Source of the DNA: Paenibacillus sp. FSL H8-0537
GTDB taxonomy: Bacteria; Bacillota; Bacilli; Paenibacillales; Paenibacillaceae
DNA: 64,000 bases
Direction of reading: 5' to 3'
Assembly: GCF_038051995.1 (NCBI RefSeq)
Contig: NZ_CP150290.1
Coordinates: forward strand, 793,501 to 857,500
The position numbers were made by a program, and so were the translations under genes. This document shows positions 1 to 8,567 of this stretch, one piece after another. A model generated the notes under the pieces. That model was not told the origin of the DNA. It made no database searches and saw only the letters and a program-made list of their open reading frames with translations. Position 1 is the stretch's first letter; each line of letters begins with the position of its first letter.

Positions 1-1398
1 ATCCTGCGTCTCCATACTAGCATGAACCTCTTCAACGGAAGCCATGTTCTGTTCAGTCGTAGCAGCAATATTGACCATCTCATCGGCCATGCTTGCATAA
101 CGCTCATGCAGATCACCCGCAGAACTGCCTACTGTATCAGAGTGCTGCCTCACGAGCTCCATATTTTCGCTGATGCGATCAATAAGCTGCTGTAACTGAA
201 GTGAAACATCCCTGCTGGTTGTCACTGCTGCTTGTCCACTTGTTACCTGCACGTGAACAGCACTGATTTGCGAACGAATACCAGCTAAAATCGTAGTAAT
301 TTCGTGTGCCGCAGCTCTTGAGTTATCGGCAAGCTTACGTACCTCGTCGGATACGACTGCAAAGCCTTTGCCATGCTCGCCTGCTCGTGCTGCTTCAATA
401 GCGGCATTAAGCGACAGCAGATTCGTTTGCTCTGCAATCTCGCTAATCGTTCCGACAATCGAGCTTACGCGATCATTTTGCTCATTAAGCTGGTTCATCA
501 TTTCGACTGTATGCATGATGATTGCTCTAACATGCTCAATCTCGCCTGATAATGCAGCCATTTGATCCCGATTCTCCACGGTCAATGCGGCATTGTCCGC
601 TGAATATTGTCGCAGCAGTTCCGTTCCATTAAGCAAGCGCTTGACAGCTGTGTCTATTATCTGGGTCGTATCGCTAATATTCATAATGGTTCCCGTCTGT
701 GTCTCAATGGCAGCCGACATGGCCGAGAAGGTCACCGTCACCTCTTTGGAGATTTCACCGGTTGAACGAACCGTCGCTTGCTGGCTGCTGCTGAACTCGG
801 TAAGCACAAGAATCGAGGATTTCAGCTTGGTAAGCAGCTCCTCCGCCATATCCTTGGAGGCTTCTGCCTCGCGATGCTTGTCTGTAACCTGCTTCTGCAG
901 CCGCTGGGTGAAGCTGGCCGAGAATGCCAGCGTCCCTGTTGCAAACATTAAATACAAATACAAATAGACGAGTGATTCTCCTGGGAATAGCTTAGGCTGA
1001 AGCACGGGGTTCATAAATAAATAAGTGCTCAGCGCTGCTCCCAGTATGCCTGTGAAAATAATAGGCCGATAATCGGCGTACAAGGTGATGATTGCGAGAT
1101 TAACATAAACAATAAAATAAGTGCTTACGACTGGATTTGGATCGGAAATGATAAGAAAGGAGACAATTATCGTTAAAATGCACGGAACCATATACTTAAT
1201 ATAGTCTGTAAGGATACCCCTATAAGTCATAAAAGTGACGACAGCACTCGTTCCGCCTCCAACGGAGGCAAGAAAAAGAATCATATTTTTATCCAGACCG
1301 ATAACAATATCTGTGGTAACTCCTAGAACGAGCACACTCCAAAGAATTTTTATTAACAATCGGTTCCGCTTATCAAGCTCCGTTAGTACTCTCTTCAT
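1..1398 (-). CDS. Methyl-accepting chemotaxis protein, six-TM type (C-terminus cut by window edge)
   Basis: Chemoreceptor that would control CheA at a polar array. 466 codons are open from ATG 1398 to the window edge with no stop, so the C-terminal end is missing. The ATG follows AAGGTGG with 7-nt spacing. Residues about 12-167 hold six hydrophobic segments and no large extracellular ligand domain, so sensing is probably by the membrane domain itself. A long coiled coil follows. The conserved signalling hairpin tip reads [20 protein letters not shown] near residues 315-335, followed by [15 protein letters not shown], where S replaces the more common A. The gene lies 41 nt downstream of, and in the same direction as, the acyltransferase gene, so the two are probably cotranscribed. 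The family is certain; the ligand is unknown. Confidence 0.95.
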   Translation of the reverse strand, partial: MKRVLTELDKRNRLLIKILWSVLVLGVTTDIVIGLDKNMILFLASVGGGTSAVVTFMTYRGILTDYIKYMVPCILTIIVSFLIISDPNPVVSTYFIVYVNLAIITLYADYRPIIFTGILGAALSTYLFMNPVLQPKLFPGESLVYLYLYLMFATGTLAFSASFTQRLQKQVTDKHREAEASKDMAEELLTKLKSSILVLTEFSSSQQATVRSTGEISKEVTVTFSAMSAAIETQTGTIMNISDTTQIIDTAVKRLLNGTELLRQYSADNAALTVENRDQMAALSGEIEHVRAIIMHTVEMMNQLNEQNDRVSSIVGTISEIAEQTNLLSLNAAIEAARAGEHGKGFAVVSDEVRKLADNSRAAAHEITTILAGIRSQISAVHVQVTSGQAAVTTSRDVSLQLQQLIDRISENMELVRQHSDTVGSSAGDLHERYASMADEMVNIAATTEQNMASVEEVHASMETQD

Positions 1399-1439
1399 CC
1401 TCAAATCCACCTTTTTATAATTTGTACAGCTAAGCCGAT

Positions 1440-2018
1440 TCAGTTCTGGATTCCTGCGTTGCTAGCGTGTGCAGTGAAAACGGTCTGCTGCGAATAGGAA
1501 AGCCAAGCATATTTTTGTTTGTTTGAATACATTTGCTCTACATTAATTACCATTGGAACGACATAATCGCCTTTGTAAAATACCTTCTCGCCAAGCTTCT
1601 CCAATGGCACCTTGAAGGTAACCCGCAATGCCCTAAAAAATACAGGCTCCAGCAACGAAACAAAATATTTGATCTGCCGTTCCTCCGCACTGTAGATAAG
1701 GGAGGAAAGCAGCTCAGTTATGTATTGCTGCCCTCGATACGGCTTTAATAAGGCTATTTTGTCAATTTCCGCAATTTCTCCCTGTGCGCGCATCAGCTCC
1801 GGGTGCTCCTGAAACAATCCGGCTTCGTTAATCGTGCTTGCAGCACTATACGGCTTGATCTCAGCCGTGCCTACATAATGGCCCTCCGCCGTGATAATCA
1901 TAAGTCGCTCCAGTGCTTGAGCGGAAAACTCAAGATCAAATCCTTTTTCCCTCCAGACGGTTGTCCAAACACCATTAAACATCGCTAGCTCCAGCTCATT
2001 CTCCACCCGCTTAATCAT
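1440..2018 (-). CDS. GNAT-fold acyltransferase resembling LuxI/exosortase-associated acyl-HSL synthase-like proteins
   Basis: A 192-residue cytoplasmic protein. The ATG at 2018 is chosen because AAAGGAG lies 9 nt upstream. A TTG at 2054 in the same frame has no comparable site and would place that Shine-Dalgarno inside the gene. The central segment contains [20 protein letters not shown], which resembles the acyl-CoA binding loop of GNAT enzymes and the E-[ST]-R/K region of autoinducer synthases, followed by alternating beta and helical stretches ([16 protein letters not shown]). No LuxI triad can be assigned with certainty. It precedes a chemoreceptor gene in the same transcription unit, so a signalling product is conceivable but not shown. 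It could equally be an ordinary acetyltransferase. Confidence 0.6.
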   Translation of the reverse strand: MIKRVENELELAMFNGVWTTVWREKGFDLEFSAQALERLMIITAEGHYVGTAEIKPYSAASTINEAGLFQEHPELMRAQGEIAEIDKIALLKPYRGQQYITELLSSLIYSAEERQIKYFVSLLEPVFFRALRVTFKVPLEKLGEKVFYKGDYVVPMVINVEQMYSNKQKYAWLSYSQQTVFTAHASNAGIQN

Positions 2019-2367
2019 ACGTATGCTCTCCTTTGGTTTTTCTCTTTCTCCCAAGTGAATGATCTATATAGTATATTTATCGGGATAATTCACTTAATAA
2101 TGTACATGTATCAAATAAAAATTTGCTTTACGTTTAGTCGAAAAATTTATCAGCTTTATATCTATCATTTCTTTACAAACAGATTTTTTCAATATGGAGC
2201 AGTATGCCAAATTATCAAATCAAATGAAGATTCAAATCCATATTAAGTTATTGGAAATCCGATCGGCAAAAAGAAAAGCAAAAGGACTGACTTACTTGCT
2301 GCTTGGAGGTTATCCTTTATAATAAAGGAAGCAGGTTCAGCATTCATTTTCGTTTCGAGGTGTTTTT
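2019..2367. other. AT-rich intergenic region
   Basis: 349 bases separate the leftward acyltransferase gene from the rightward AraC gene. The short open frames here have no ribosome binding site. The only signals I can support are the rightward promoter at 2296-2323 and the GAGGTG ribosome binding site just before 2368. Confidence 0.6.
2296..2323 (+). promoter_or_regulatory. SigmaA-type promoter of the first AraC/binding-protein ORF
   Basis: TTGCTG at 2296-2301 and a perfect TATAAT at 2318-2323 are separated by 16 bases. They sit 45 bases before the start at 2368. No Fur box is visible, unlike the promoter embedded later in the same ORF. Confidence 0.6.
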
Positions 2368-4314
2368 ATGGAATGGCAGAATACGATCCAATTATGGAAC
2401 CAAAGGCCTGTTCAAGTGCTGGATATTCGCCATCTTACGATGAAGCCGGGAGAGCAGCGGTTAGCCTATCGACTTCCTGCAAATGCTTTTGTATATGCCA
2501 ATCAAGGCAGTGCCAGGCTGGAAATGGAGGAGCTGGAAGCTCCTTGCGATAATGGTTATTTGCTGCATAGTGGAAAAGGAGCTAACCTGAGCATATGGTG
2601 CGGGGATGAGCCGTTTGACTATTATTTAGTTTTGTATAAACCACGGGGCTTGATAAACAATCAAGTAAGGCATGGTGATTTAGAACAGCAGGATGTGTTC
2701 GGGCGGCGCTATGTCTTTGAGGTGATGCATGCTTTGTCGCTGCTGTCGTTGCTGGAGCAGATGTCTCAGCTGTGGGAAAGCAGCGAGGAGCTGGATCGTC
2801 TACAGGTAACGGGAATTTTCTATCAATTCGTGGTTGAACAGTTTCGCCAACTGCAAATGGTGAAGGCCGAAGCAGCGGTACCAGAATTACCAGAGCAAAT
2901 CGCTGAGTACATTCACGAGTATTTTCAAAAAACGGTAACGATGGAAACGATGGCTGCGAAATTTCATTACAGCACGCATTATTTGGCAAGGGTGTTTAAG
3001 CGCAAATTCGGCTGCAGCCCCATGGAATATTTGTTGCAAACTCGGATTAATCGAGCCAAATATCTGCTTACGGAGACGGATATGCCTATTCGCAGCCTTG
3101 CTGAAAAGGTGGGCTATACCGATATTTATTATTTCAGCCGTCTGTTCAAGAAGCTGACAGGAGTCACTCCTACACAGTTTAAAAAGCTTAATCTCGGCTC
3201 AATAGGTTCAATTCGTCCAAAAATGATGCCCGAATCGTTCATTGCTCCGCAGGCTGGACAAGGCTATATTGATAATAACGAGAATCATTATCAACATAAC
3301 ACTTGGAGAGTGAATGAAATGAAGTGGGGTTTTAAGCCATCTTTTGCCGTAACGTTATTATTTAGCTTGTCGCTGCTGCTTGCTGCATGTGGCGGTACAG
3401 CTGCAGAGCCGCAGCAGAGCGCTCAAGGGAGCAATGCTCAGCCAAATGCAACGGCCACTGCTGATGCAGCGTCGGAGTCACCAGCAGCAACGACAAGAAT
3501 GTATAAGGATGCACTCGGACGTGAGGTGGAAATTCCATCGAACCCTAGCAAAGTGGTTGTTATCACTTATGGCGGTTATTTGCTGCCGCTGGGCTTGCAG
3601 CCGGTTGGCGTGGATCAGGCGGTGCTTGATCATTATCCGGAGGAGCTGGCAGGCGTTGCTAGCATTGGTGAAGGGCTTGGCAATGTCGAGGCTGTTTCTG
3701 CGCTTGAGCCGGATTTGATTATTTTGCCGGAATACCATGATCCAGCGGCCTACACCCAGTTTGAAAAGATCGCGCCAACCGTTGCTGTCTCATGGGGCGG
3801 TGATCCTGATGTCATCAATACGCTGCGGGACATGGGCGATATTATGAACCGCAAGCAAGAGGCGGAAGCGTGGATTGCTAAATTTGAAGCGAAGCTGCAA
3901 AGCGTCCGCGACCAGCTTGAAGTAAAAGTGACGCCGGGCGAAACGGCTATCACCTTTATTCTTTACCAAGGAGAGCTGTTTCTTGGAGGCGAAGGCGGCA
4001 CGCTTGGCAAATTGATTTACGAGGATTTCGGCTACCAAATGCCGGAGCAGTTCAAGCAATATGCGGATGGCGGAGCCGCACTATCCATGGAGTCGCTGGC
4101 CGATCGCCCAGCGGACTATTTCTTCACGCAAATGACCGACGAGGAATTAGTGGAAATGAATAAGCTGTTCCAAGAGCCGCTGTACCAATCGATCCCTGCG
4201 ATCAAAAATAATCGGATTATCAATGTGTCCCGCGACAAATGGAACTACGGCCCTTATTTAGCGGAGCAAGCGGTTGATGAGATGATTGAGAAGGTAGCTC
4301 AGCTGCAGAAATAA
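2368..4314 (+). CDS. AraC regulator in continuous frame with an iron-siderophore-binding lipoprotein (648 aa)
   Basis: One uninterrupted frame encodes two recognisable proteins. Residues 1-130 form a cupin-like sensor and residues about 175-275 the double helix-turn-helix of AraC, ending in GVTPTQFKK where most AraC proteins stop. After a 40-residue linker comes a typical lipoprotein signal: M318, basic residues, a hydrophobic core, and lipobox LAAC with Cys341. Residues about 385-645 are a Peripla_BP_2 (class III, FeuA/FhuD-like) domain. ATG 2368 has GAGGTG upstream. A sigmaA promoter and Fur box lie inside the frame at 3242-3293, so the lipoprotein can be made alone from ATG 3319. The full-length product would place the DNA-binding part inside and the siderophore domain outside the membrane. 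The same arrangement recurs at 8568-10523. Whether both products exist is inference. Confidence 0.9.
   Translation: MEWQNTIQLWNQRPVQVLDIRHLTMKPGEQRLAYRLPANAFVYANQGSARLEMEELEAPCDNGYLLHSGKGANLSIWCGDEPFDYYLVLYKPRGLINNQVRHGDLEQQDVFGRRYVFEVMHALSLLSLLEQMSQLWESSEELDRLQVTGIFYQFVVEQFRQLQMVKAEAAVPELPEQIAEYIHEYFQKTVTMETMAAKFHYSTHYLARVFKRKFGCSPMEYLLQTRINRAKYLLTETDMPIRSLAEKVGYTDIYYFSRLFKKLTGVTPTQFKKLNLGSIGSIRPKMMPESFIAPQAGQGYIDNNENHYQHNTWRVNEMKWGFKPSFAVTLLFSLSLLLAACGGTAAEPQQSAQGSNAQPNATATADAASESPAATTRMYKDALGREVEIPSNPSKVVVITYGGYLLPLGLQPVGVDQAVLDHYPEELAGVASIGEGLGNVEAVSALEPDLIILPEYHDPAAYTQFEKIAPTVAVSWGGDPDVINTLRDMGDIMNRKQEAEAWIAKFEAKLQSVRDQLEVKVTPGETAITFILYQGELFLGGEGGTLGKLIYEDFGYQMPEQFKQYADGGAALSMESLADRPADYFFTQMTDEELVEMNKLFQEPLYQSIPAIKNNRIINVSRDKWNYGPYLAEQAVDEMIEKVAQLQK
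3242..3293 (+). promoter_or_regulatory. Internal promoter with Fur box inside the AraC/lipoprotein ORF
   Basis: TTGCTC (3242-3247) and TATATT (3265-3270) are 17 bases apart. Immediately downstream, 3279-3293 matches the 7-1-7 Fur/Per-type box TGATAATnATTATCA at 13 of 15 positions, with an extra TGATAAT half site at 3270-3276. Iron-loaded Fur would cover the transcription start. These bases are also codons for the linker between the two domains. Confidence 0.8.
3319..4314 (+). other. Independent translation unit: siderophore-binding lipoprotein (331 aa) within the larger ORF
   Basis: ATG 3319 is in frame with the AraC start and is preceded by TTGGAGAG about 8 bases upstream. The first residues form a complete type II signal peptide with lipobox LAAC. 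Read from here, the product is a normal-length Peripla_BP_2 lipoprotein of a ferric siderophore importer. The Fur box and promoter just upstream argue that this shorter product is made under iron limitation. No permease gene accompanies it. Confidence 0.75.
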
Positions 4315-4356
4315 GCATGTATCATAGAGCCTGAGTTTGAAAATAATGCTGAAAGT

Positions 4357-4384
4357 CCGGGAGCTTGCCTCCTGGGCTTTTTTT
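4357..4384 (+). terminator. Rho-independent terminator after the first AraC/lipoprotein ORF
   Basis: A 7-bp stem CCGGGAG/CTCCTGG (4357-4363 with 4369-4375, one G-T pair) has a 5-base loop and is followed by GC and seven T. It lies inside the apparent upstream extension of the next gene, which rules out the far-upstream starts of that gene. Confidence 0.75.
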
Positions 4385-4507
4385 GCTTTCTTCTATTTGC
4401 TTTGGTTACAGCCTTTATCACGGTCGCACTTTGGCCTTTCTGCTAAAATAGAAGGTAACATGGTTGAAGGGCAACCTCATATCAAATACGCATACAAGGT
4501 GAAGCAT

Positions 4508-6127
4508 ATGGAACAGGGCAGGGAAATGACGCTAGCACTCATTGCGGGGAATGTACGAATCAAACATATTCATTATGAACGCTTGGAAGGTGACGAGCAT
4601 ATTCGGTTGAGTAATAGAGATGGCGGGAGCCTGTTGCTCGTTGCAAGCGGTGAAGGCGTATTAGATTCCGGCAGCGGAGAAGCCAAACGAGCGATAAGAC
4701 GGGGCAGCTTTTGCATCAGCATGCAGGGAGTGGATTTTGTTGTTACTGCTGCGGATGAAGAGGCGATTGGTTTTTATGAGCTAATTTTTGAGTATGATAC
4801 GCTGCCTGGCAATTCAAGTGCTTACTGCTATAATGCTGAGCTGTCCAAGCGTGCGGTCAGGCAGCTTATTGACCAGGTAAAGGAGCTGTATGTGAATCGC
4901 CTTAATCAAGGCAAGTTGGAGCGATTCCGTCTGCACATTGATTTTCAGGAGCTGCTGTATCGACTATTGAAGGATGTGGAGGAGAAGGAGGGCATGAGCC
5001 AGCGTGATTCACTGCTGCTGACTGCAAGGTACATGGAGCGAAACTTTCATGAACCGTTATCGCGGGATAAAATGGCGGAAATGGCTGGCATGAGCGCCCC
5101 GTATTATTCTCGTGCCTTCAAGAAGGCGCTGGGCAAAACGCCTCAGGAATATTGGACAGGAGTCCGGCTCAATCATGCGAAAAAAGCGCTCATTCAAGGC
5201 AGCGACAAAATGAGCGAGATTGCCGAATATACCGGCTTTGGAGAGCCTTATTATTTTAGCCGTGTATTCAAAAATGTGCTCGGCATTTCGCCGACAGTCT
5301 ATCAGAAGCAGCCACGCCAGCGGGTCGTCTGTCTTTATCCACCGTTTATCGACTGCATGCTGGCGCTGGGCGTGATACCATCCGCAGTCATGATCGATTC
5401 GGCCCATCCGCTGAGCGGACGCCTGGAGAGGTCGATACACATAGGAAGCGCGGAGGCGGCGTTCGGAGAACGTGAGGCTAGCCTGCTGGAGGAGCAGCAG
5501 CCGGAATTGATTTTGTGCAGCGACTATATTCATCCTGATCAGGAGCAGCAGCTGAGTCGTATTGCACCAACGGTACCTGTTACTTGGAGAAGAGACCGGC
5601 GAACCGATTTGCTGGAAATAGCAAGGCTACTGGGAAGGCGCGAGACAGCCGTGTTGCTGCTTGAAAGCTTCGATAAACAGCTGGAGCATGCCCGTGAGCA
5701 ATTAAGCCGAAGGATAGGGCGCGCAAGTGTCGCGATGCTGCGATTTCATGCACAGCAAATGCGCCTATATGGCGGCCCTAAGCAGGGCTTCGTCGGTCCT
5801 ATACTCTATCGTGATTTGAATTTGCAGCCGCCAAGGCTTGTTCAGCAACTGACATGGGATAAATGGTGGGCTACACTTGCGCCTTCTCAGCTGCCTTTGC
5901 TGGATGCCGAGCATTTGCTAATCGTTATAGATCCTGGCATGGAGCAAGAAGCGGAGCGTATTATGGCAGGAGAGCTGTGGGCCAAGCTTGCTTCTGTCCG
6001 AAATGGACAAGTCTATATGGCCGACTATTTTACGTGGATGAGCAGCGGCATGGAGTTGGATAAGCTAAAAATAGCAGAAGCGCTGCAATTGTTTGCTATT
6101 CACCCTCAGGACACAAAAATCCTATGA
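4508..6127 (+). CDS. Btr-like AraC regulator with cytosolic siderophore-binding domain
   Basis: A 539-residue regulator, close to the 529 residues of Bacillus subtilis Btr, which activates siderophore uptake genes when its binding domain holds the ferric siderophore. ATG 4508 has AAGGTG six bases upstream. The frame is open further upstream, but that stretch contains the terminator of the previous gene. An extended -10 (TGCTAAAAT, 4441-4449) would give a transcript starting shortly before. The order is a cupin-like sensor, an AraC domain (PYYSRAFKKALGKTPQEYW to YYFSRVFKNVLGISPTVYQ), then a Peripla_BP_2 domain from about residue 275 to the end. There is no signal peptide or lipobox between them, so this protein stays in the cytosol, in contrast to its two neighbours. 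Confidence 0.85.
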   Translation: MEQGREMTLALIAGNVRIKHIHYERLEGDEHIRLSNRDGGSLLLVASGEGVLDSGSGEAKRAIRRGSFCISMQGVDFVVTAADEEAIGFYELIFEYDTLPGNSSAYCYNAELSKRAVRQLIDQVKELYVNRLNQGKLERFRLHIDFQELLYRLLKDVEEKEGMSQRDSLLLTARYMERNFHEPLSRDKMAEMAGMSAPYYSRAFKKALGKTPQEYWTGVRLNHAKKALIQGSDKMSEIAEYTGFGEPYYFSRVFKNVLGISPTVYQKQPRQRVVCLYPPFIDCMLALGVIPSAVMIDSAHPLSGRLERSIHIGSAEAAFGEREASLLEEQQPELILCSDYIHPDQEQQLSRIAPTVPVTWRRDRRTDLLEIARLLGRRETAVLLLESFDKQLEHAREQLSRRIGRASVAMLRFHAQQMRLYGGPKQGFVGPILYRDLNLQPPRLVQQLTWDKWWATLAPSQLPLLDAEHLLIVIDPGMEQEAERIMAGELWAKLASVRNGQVYMADYFTWMSSGMELDKLKIAEALQLFAIHPQDTKIL

Positions 6128-6144
6128 AAAAGTTCGATTTGTCC

Positions 6145-6192
6145 TTGGGAAACCAATGAAAAAGGAATATAGTGATAACGATTATCATTATA
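6145..6192 (+). promoter_or_regulatory. Promoter and Fur box of the stand-alone binding lipoprotein
   Basis: TTGGGA (6145-6150) and TATAGT (6168-6173) are 17 bases apart. The following 6174-6192 matches the 19-base Fur consensus GATAATGATTATCATTATC at 17 positions. The layout is the same as at 3242-3293 and on the reverse strand at 9592-9643. The box rules out the GTG at 6172 as the start of the next gene. Confidence 0.88.
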
Positions 6193-6213
6193 TTCGTGGG
6201 AGTGGTTGGAAAG

Positions 6214-7176
6214 ATGTTTAAGGCAGGCTTATTGCCCAGCATGATGCTGGTGCTGATTATTTTGATTACGGGATGTGGGGCATCAGAAATTGGCTCCGGC
6301 TCCGCAGAGGCGGTAACGGAAAGTGCACCAATATCAACGGAAACGAGCACGGCAGCAGAACGCGTTGTTACAGATGAGCTTGGGCATGAAATTACGATTC
6401 CGGCTGAGCCGAGCAAAATTATCGGCATTTATTTAGAGGATGAATTAACGGCACTGGGCGTTACGCCGATCCGCAAATCAAGAATTGGCACATGGAGCGG
6501 ACAAGACTATTTGGGACTTACGGTAGAGGACATTGATATTGAAGGCGATGTCGAGGCTTTTGTGAAGGCGGAGCCGGATTTGATTTTGACGAATGTGTAC
6601 GAGGAAAAGCAATATGGACATTTATCCAAGGTTGCTCCGATGTACGCTTTTACGGATGCACGCGCGGACTGGCGTTCCACGATTCGGACTCTAGGGGACT
6701 TGCTTGGCAAGAAGGATAAGGCGGAAGAGGTTATTGCCTCGTATGATAAAAAAGCGGAGGAAGCCGCAGCTGTCCTTAAAGCTTCCATTGGTGAGGAGAA
6801 GGTCGCGATACTGCGTGTGCATGCCAAGTCGCTTAGACTTTACGGAGGACCGGGTTATGCAGGACCTGTCGTATACAACGAGTTGAAGCTGAAGCCAAGC
6901 AAGCTGGTGCAGGAGCTCGTGCTCGACAAGGAGGAGAAGGTGGTCAACTTGTCAATGGAGATGATTCCGCAATTGGATGCTGATCATATTTTTCTGACGG
7001 TAGATACGGGTGCGGAGGAACAAGCGAAGGAACTGCTCGAAAGCTCGCTGTGGAAAAACCTGCCTGCTGTTAAGAATGCCAGCGTCCATGAAGTGAATTT
7101 CGAGACGTGGATGAAGAGCGGCCCAATTGCTGACAGCAGCAAAATCGATGATGTGCTCGCGGTATTGGCACCATAA
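6214..7176 (+). CDS. Iron-siderophore ABC transporter substrate-binding lipoprotein
   Basis: A 320-residue receptor that would bind a ferric siderophore at the outer face of the membrane and hand it to a FecCD-type permease. ATG 6214 starts a signal peptide with lipobox ITGC. A GGGAG lies 11 bases upstream. The Peripla_BP_2 domain begins at VVTDELGHEITIPAEPSKII. Its second half (VAILRVHAKSLRLYGGPGYA) closely parallels that of the Btr-like regulator encoded just upstream (VAMLRFHAQQMRLYGGP), so receptor and regulator probably recognise the same siderophore and share ancestry. The Fur box upstream implies induction by iron starvation. No permease or ATPase lies within reach. Confidence 0.9.
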   Translation: MFKAGLLPSMMLVLIILITGCGASEIGSGSAEAVTESAPISTETSTAAERVVTDELGHEITIPAEPSKIIGIYLEDELTALGVTPIRKSRIGTWSGQDYLGLTVEDIDIEGDVEAFVKAEPDLILTNVYEEKQYGHLSKVAPMYAFTDARADWRSTIRTLGDLLGKKDKAEEVIASYDKKAEEAAAVLKASIGEEKVAILRVHAKSLRLYGGPGYAGPVVYNELKLKPSKLVQELVLDKEEKVVNLSMEMIPQLDADHIFLTVDTGAEEQAKELLESSLWKNLPAVKNASVHEVNFETWMKSGPIADSSKIDDVLAVLAP

Positions 7177-7195
7177 ATTCCTTATTTTAAAAAAT

Positions 7196-7236
7196 GAAGC
7201 TGCTTTCGGCGTTGTGCTGGAGGCAGCTTCTTTTAT
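7196..7236 (+). terminator. Rho-independent terminator after the binding lipoprotein
   Basis: GAAGCTGC (7196-7203) pairs with GCAGCTTC (7223-7230), followed by TTTTATTAT. Confidence 0.75.
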
Positions 7237-7321
7237 TATGCGGTTATTGTTGAACTCTCTAATAAACACTGTTTCATGCCGATAATTACAATAGTATACG
7301 GATATACGGAGGGATAAACAG

Positions 7322-8470
7322 ATGGACAGAAAGCAAGCAGCTAAAGGCAGCTTATTACTGCTACTAGCTTTAGTATTAATTATGATGTCTATATCATCAG
7401 TATCGGCAGCAGCTGTCCCAGTCGAGAAGCCGATAAAATTTTATGTACAGGGTAAAGAAATTAAGCCCGTTAACGCCCCCATTATTCGTGGAGGACGGGT
7501 GTATATTGAGTTTCGCAGCGCCGTGAAGGCTTTAGGCTTTACTTTTAACTATGATAAGTCGAGGAAGATCATTACGGCCAGATCAGAGGATGCCTTTTTC
7601 AAAATTGATTTAAATAGTGGGACGACTTACGTTAACGGAAGAATGTTCAGGTATGATTGGGAGACGCCTGCTATTATTGAATCTGGGGCAAATACATTAG
7701 TACTGGGGCATTTATTTCATGCTACTGATTATTTGTATGCAGATTATTATCCAGACAAGAATATCGCAGAGGTATATGAGAGTGCGTGGGGAAAACCAAA
7801 GAAAGCCGATCTAAGAATGATACGAGCTATATTAGATGATTATTATCTAGCCGTTAGTCCTGCTGCTGAGATAACAAGCTTCGAATTGGCATCTTGGGGT
7901 ACATATGTCACGGTGTCTACGGATGTTGTTGTACCGAAGGGCAACAGTGAACTACTTGACAGAATCGAGCATGCGACCATTGAAATGAGCCGCGAAGAGG
8001 GCCAGAGCTGGGCGATATTTAATATTTCATCGGATATCGAATATCTTGATTATGAATCTCTCTCTCAAAAAGAGGTAGCTGTGCCAGATGCCGATAAGTC
8101 AGCTATTTATGACACAGTATCGGCAAATATGAAAGCTTTAAATGATGAAAATTCCACAGATATGGTCATACTGCTCCATCCTGATTTTTGGTTGAGAGAG
8201 GATTCCCCAACGAAGGAAGAAATGGAAGTCTATTTTGATTATAGTTTTAAGAGCGATGATTTTGAATATAATCTGGAGCAAGCTACGATTGTTTCATATG
8301 AGCCGAATAAAGCGAAAGTATATTATGTCTATACGATAAAAAATAACGAAGAAAGTACAGAAAACTATTACCGTGGGTATGCACTCCGGGATTTAAGCAA
8401 GTCAACTGATGGCAAATGGTACTACAATCTAAATGGCTATATATTGCTTCATTCGGCTCTTGTAGAATGA
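7322..8470 (+). CDS. Secreted protein with copper amine oxidase N-terminal-like (stalk) domain
   Basis: A 382-residue exported protein of unknown role. ATG 7322 follows GGAGG with 8-base spacing. Residues 1-30 are a Sec signal peptide ending near VSAAA. Residues about 37-150 (KFYVQGKEIKPVNAPIIRGG, then YIEFRSAVKALGF) are the stalk-like domain that Pfam calls Cu_amine_oxidN1, common in Paenibacillus exported and cell-wall proteins and not enzymatic by itself. The rest is acidic, alpha/beta-like and matches nothing I recognise. It resembles nuclear-transport-factor-like domains in its spacing (MKALNDENSTDMVILLHPDF), but that is a guess. It stands alone between two terminators. Confidence 0.75.
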   Translation: MDRKQAAKGSLLLLLALVLIMMSISSVSAAAVPVEKPIKFYVQGKEIKPVNAPIIRGGRVYIEFRSAVKALGFTFNYDKSRKIITARSEDAFFKIDLNSGTTYVNGRMFRYDWETPAIIESGANTLVLGHLFHATDYLYADYYPDKNIAEVYESAWGKPKKADLRMIRAILDDYYLAVSPAAEITSFELASWGTYVTVSTDVVVPKGNSELLDRIEHATIEMSREEGQSWAIFNISSDIEYLDYESLSQKEVAVPDADKSAIYDTVSANMKALNDENSTDMVILLHPDFWLREDSPTKEEMEVYFDYSFKSDDFEYNLEQATIVSYEPNKAKVYYVYTIKNNEESTENYYRGYALRDLSKSTDGKWYYNLNGYILLHSALVE

Positions 8471-8473
8471 AAA

Positions 8474-8516
8474 AACAGGCAGCAACGCGCGTTTTACGCC
8501 GATGCTGCCTGTTTTT
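8474..8516. terminator. Bidirectional terminator between convergent genes
   Basis: ACAGGCAGCA (8475-8484) pairs with TGCTGCCTGT (8503-8512), with an A run before and a T run after. It serves the secreted protein gene and the leftward AraC/lipoprotein ORF. Confidence 0.85.
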
Positions 8517-8567
8517 ATGGAGCTAATATTTCACTTCATTATCTATTAGCTAAACGCCATTAAATAA

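Noticed and set aside
2055..2246. 63-codon frame in the AT-rich gap
   Set aside because: No ribosome binding site, low-complexity AT-driven composition, and it overlaps the promoter area.
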